Assembly (NCBI RefSeq): GCF_023913775.1
Contig: NZ_JAMXAX010000033.1
Location: 1-43,850 of the forward strand
Direction of reading: 5' to 3'
DNA: 43,850 bases
Origin: Acidovorax facilis
GTDB taxonomy: Bacteria; Pseudomonadota; Gammaproteobacteria; Burkholderiales; Burkholderiaceae_C
Shown: in pieces, positions 43,799 to 43,850 of the stretch
Position numbering within the stretch: position 1 is the stretch's first letter
Layout of the letters: each line of letters opens with the position of its first letter
Notes under the pieces: generated by a model
Seen by the model: only the letters and a program-made list of their open reading frames with translations
What the model was told of the DNA's origin: nothing
Database searches by the model: none
Made by a program: the position numbers and the translations under genes

Positions 43799-43850
43799 TC
43801 GTACCCGGGTTCTACGCCCAGATCATCCAGCCAGACCTGGCCTGCTGCGT
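43771..43850 (-). pseudogene. nnr: End of the NAD(P)HX epimerase (NnrE) domain, partial
   Basis: Reverse-strand codons entering from the right edge read AAGQVWLDDLGVEPGYEP, which resembles the end of the N-terminal epimerase domain of bifunctional Nnr (E. coli has TGQLHFDSLGLDSW at this point). They then run into PPTTATSP and a TAG stop created by the inverted segment. The frame is the same as that of the downstream dehydratase domain. The usual linker of about 25 residues between the two domains seems to be missing. Most of the epimerase domain lies outside the window. Confidence 0.6.

Overview
The window is GC-rich chromosomal DNA that looks like a betaproteobacterium of the family Comamonadaceae (Acidovorax-like). 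This rests on protein flavour, on the mix of polyol transporter, chorismate synthase, NrdR/GlyA and RNase R genes, and on a palindromic intergenic repeat of a type I associate with that family. Species was not tested. Most genes are ordinary housekeeping or metabolic genes; no CRISPR array, prophage or defence island is visible.

Layout. (1) 1-5300: the first codons of an IS3-type transposase run off the left edge. A small lipoprotein gene follows, then a Fur-controlled iron-signalling set: FecI-like sigma factor, FecR-like anti-sigma regulator and a TonB-dependent receptor with an N-terminal signalling domain. (2) 5310-15763: a polyol (mannitol/sorbitol/arabitol) cluster with periplasmic binding protein, two permeases, ATPase, short-chain polyol dehydrogenase, long-chain mannitol-type dehydrogenase, AraC regulator, xylulokinase and fructokinase. 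Uptake, oxidation to fructose or xylulose, and phosphorylation are all encoded together. Two structured repeats split the transporter genes. (3) 15839-25040: small membrane and acetyltransferase genes, an FAD-linked hydroxyacid dehydrogenase operon, YihY, an Mpo1-like protein, a DUF418 protein, an alpha/beta hydrolase with O-acetylhomoserine sulfhydrylase, and a CBS protein. (4) 25074-34542: a PAS-GAF-GGDEF-EAL protein, aroC, a 5'-nucleotidase lipoprotein, an EamA exporter, nrdR-glyA preceded by a ZTP riboswitch, and a membrane-anchored lytic transglycosylase. (5) 34543-41075: a 0.9 kb noncoding stretch with an orphan terminator and a structured element, a DUF349 protein, two identical tRNA-Leu(CAG) genes and rnr. 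(6) 41169-43850: an alpha/beta hydrolase, an AraC regulator, and an nnr (NAD(P)HX repair) gene interrupted by an apparent 40-bp inversion.

The main unusual signals are: seven copies of a short palindromic repeat, confined to intergenic gaps; the micro-inversion in nnr; a ZTP riboswitch whose 3' aptamer strand can pair with the glyA ribosome-binding site; an orphan intrinsic terminator implying an unannotated small RNA; a structured element in front of the DUF349 gene; and the rnr start codon lying inside the -10 box of a divergent tRNA-Leu gene.
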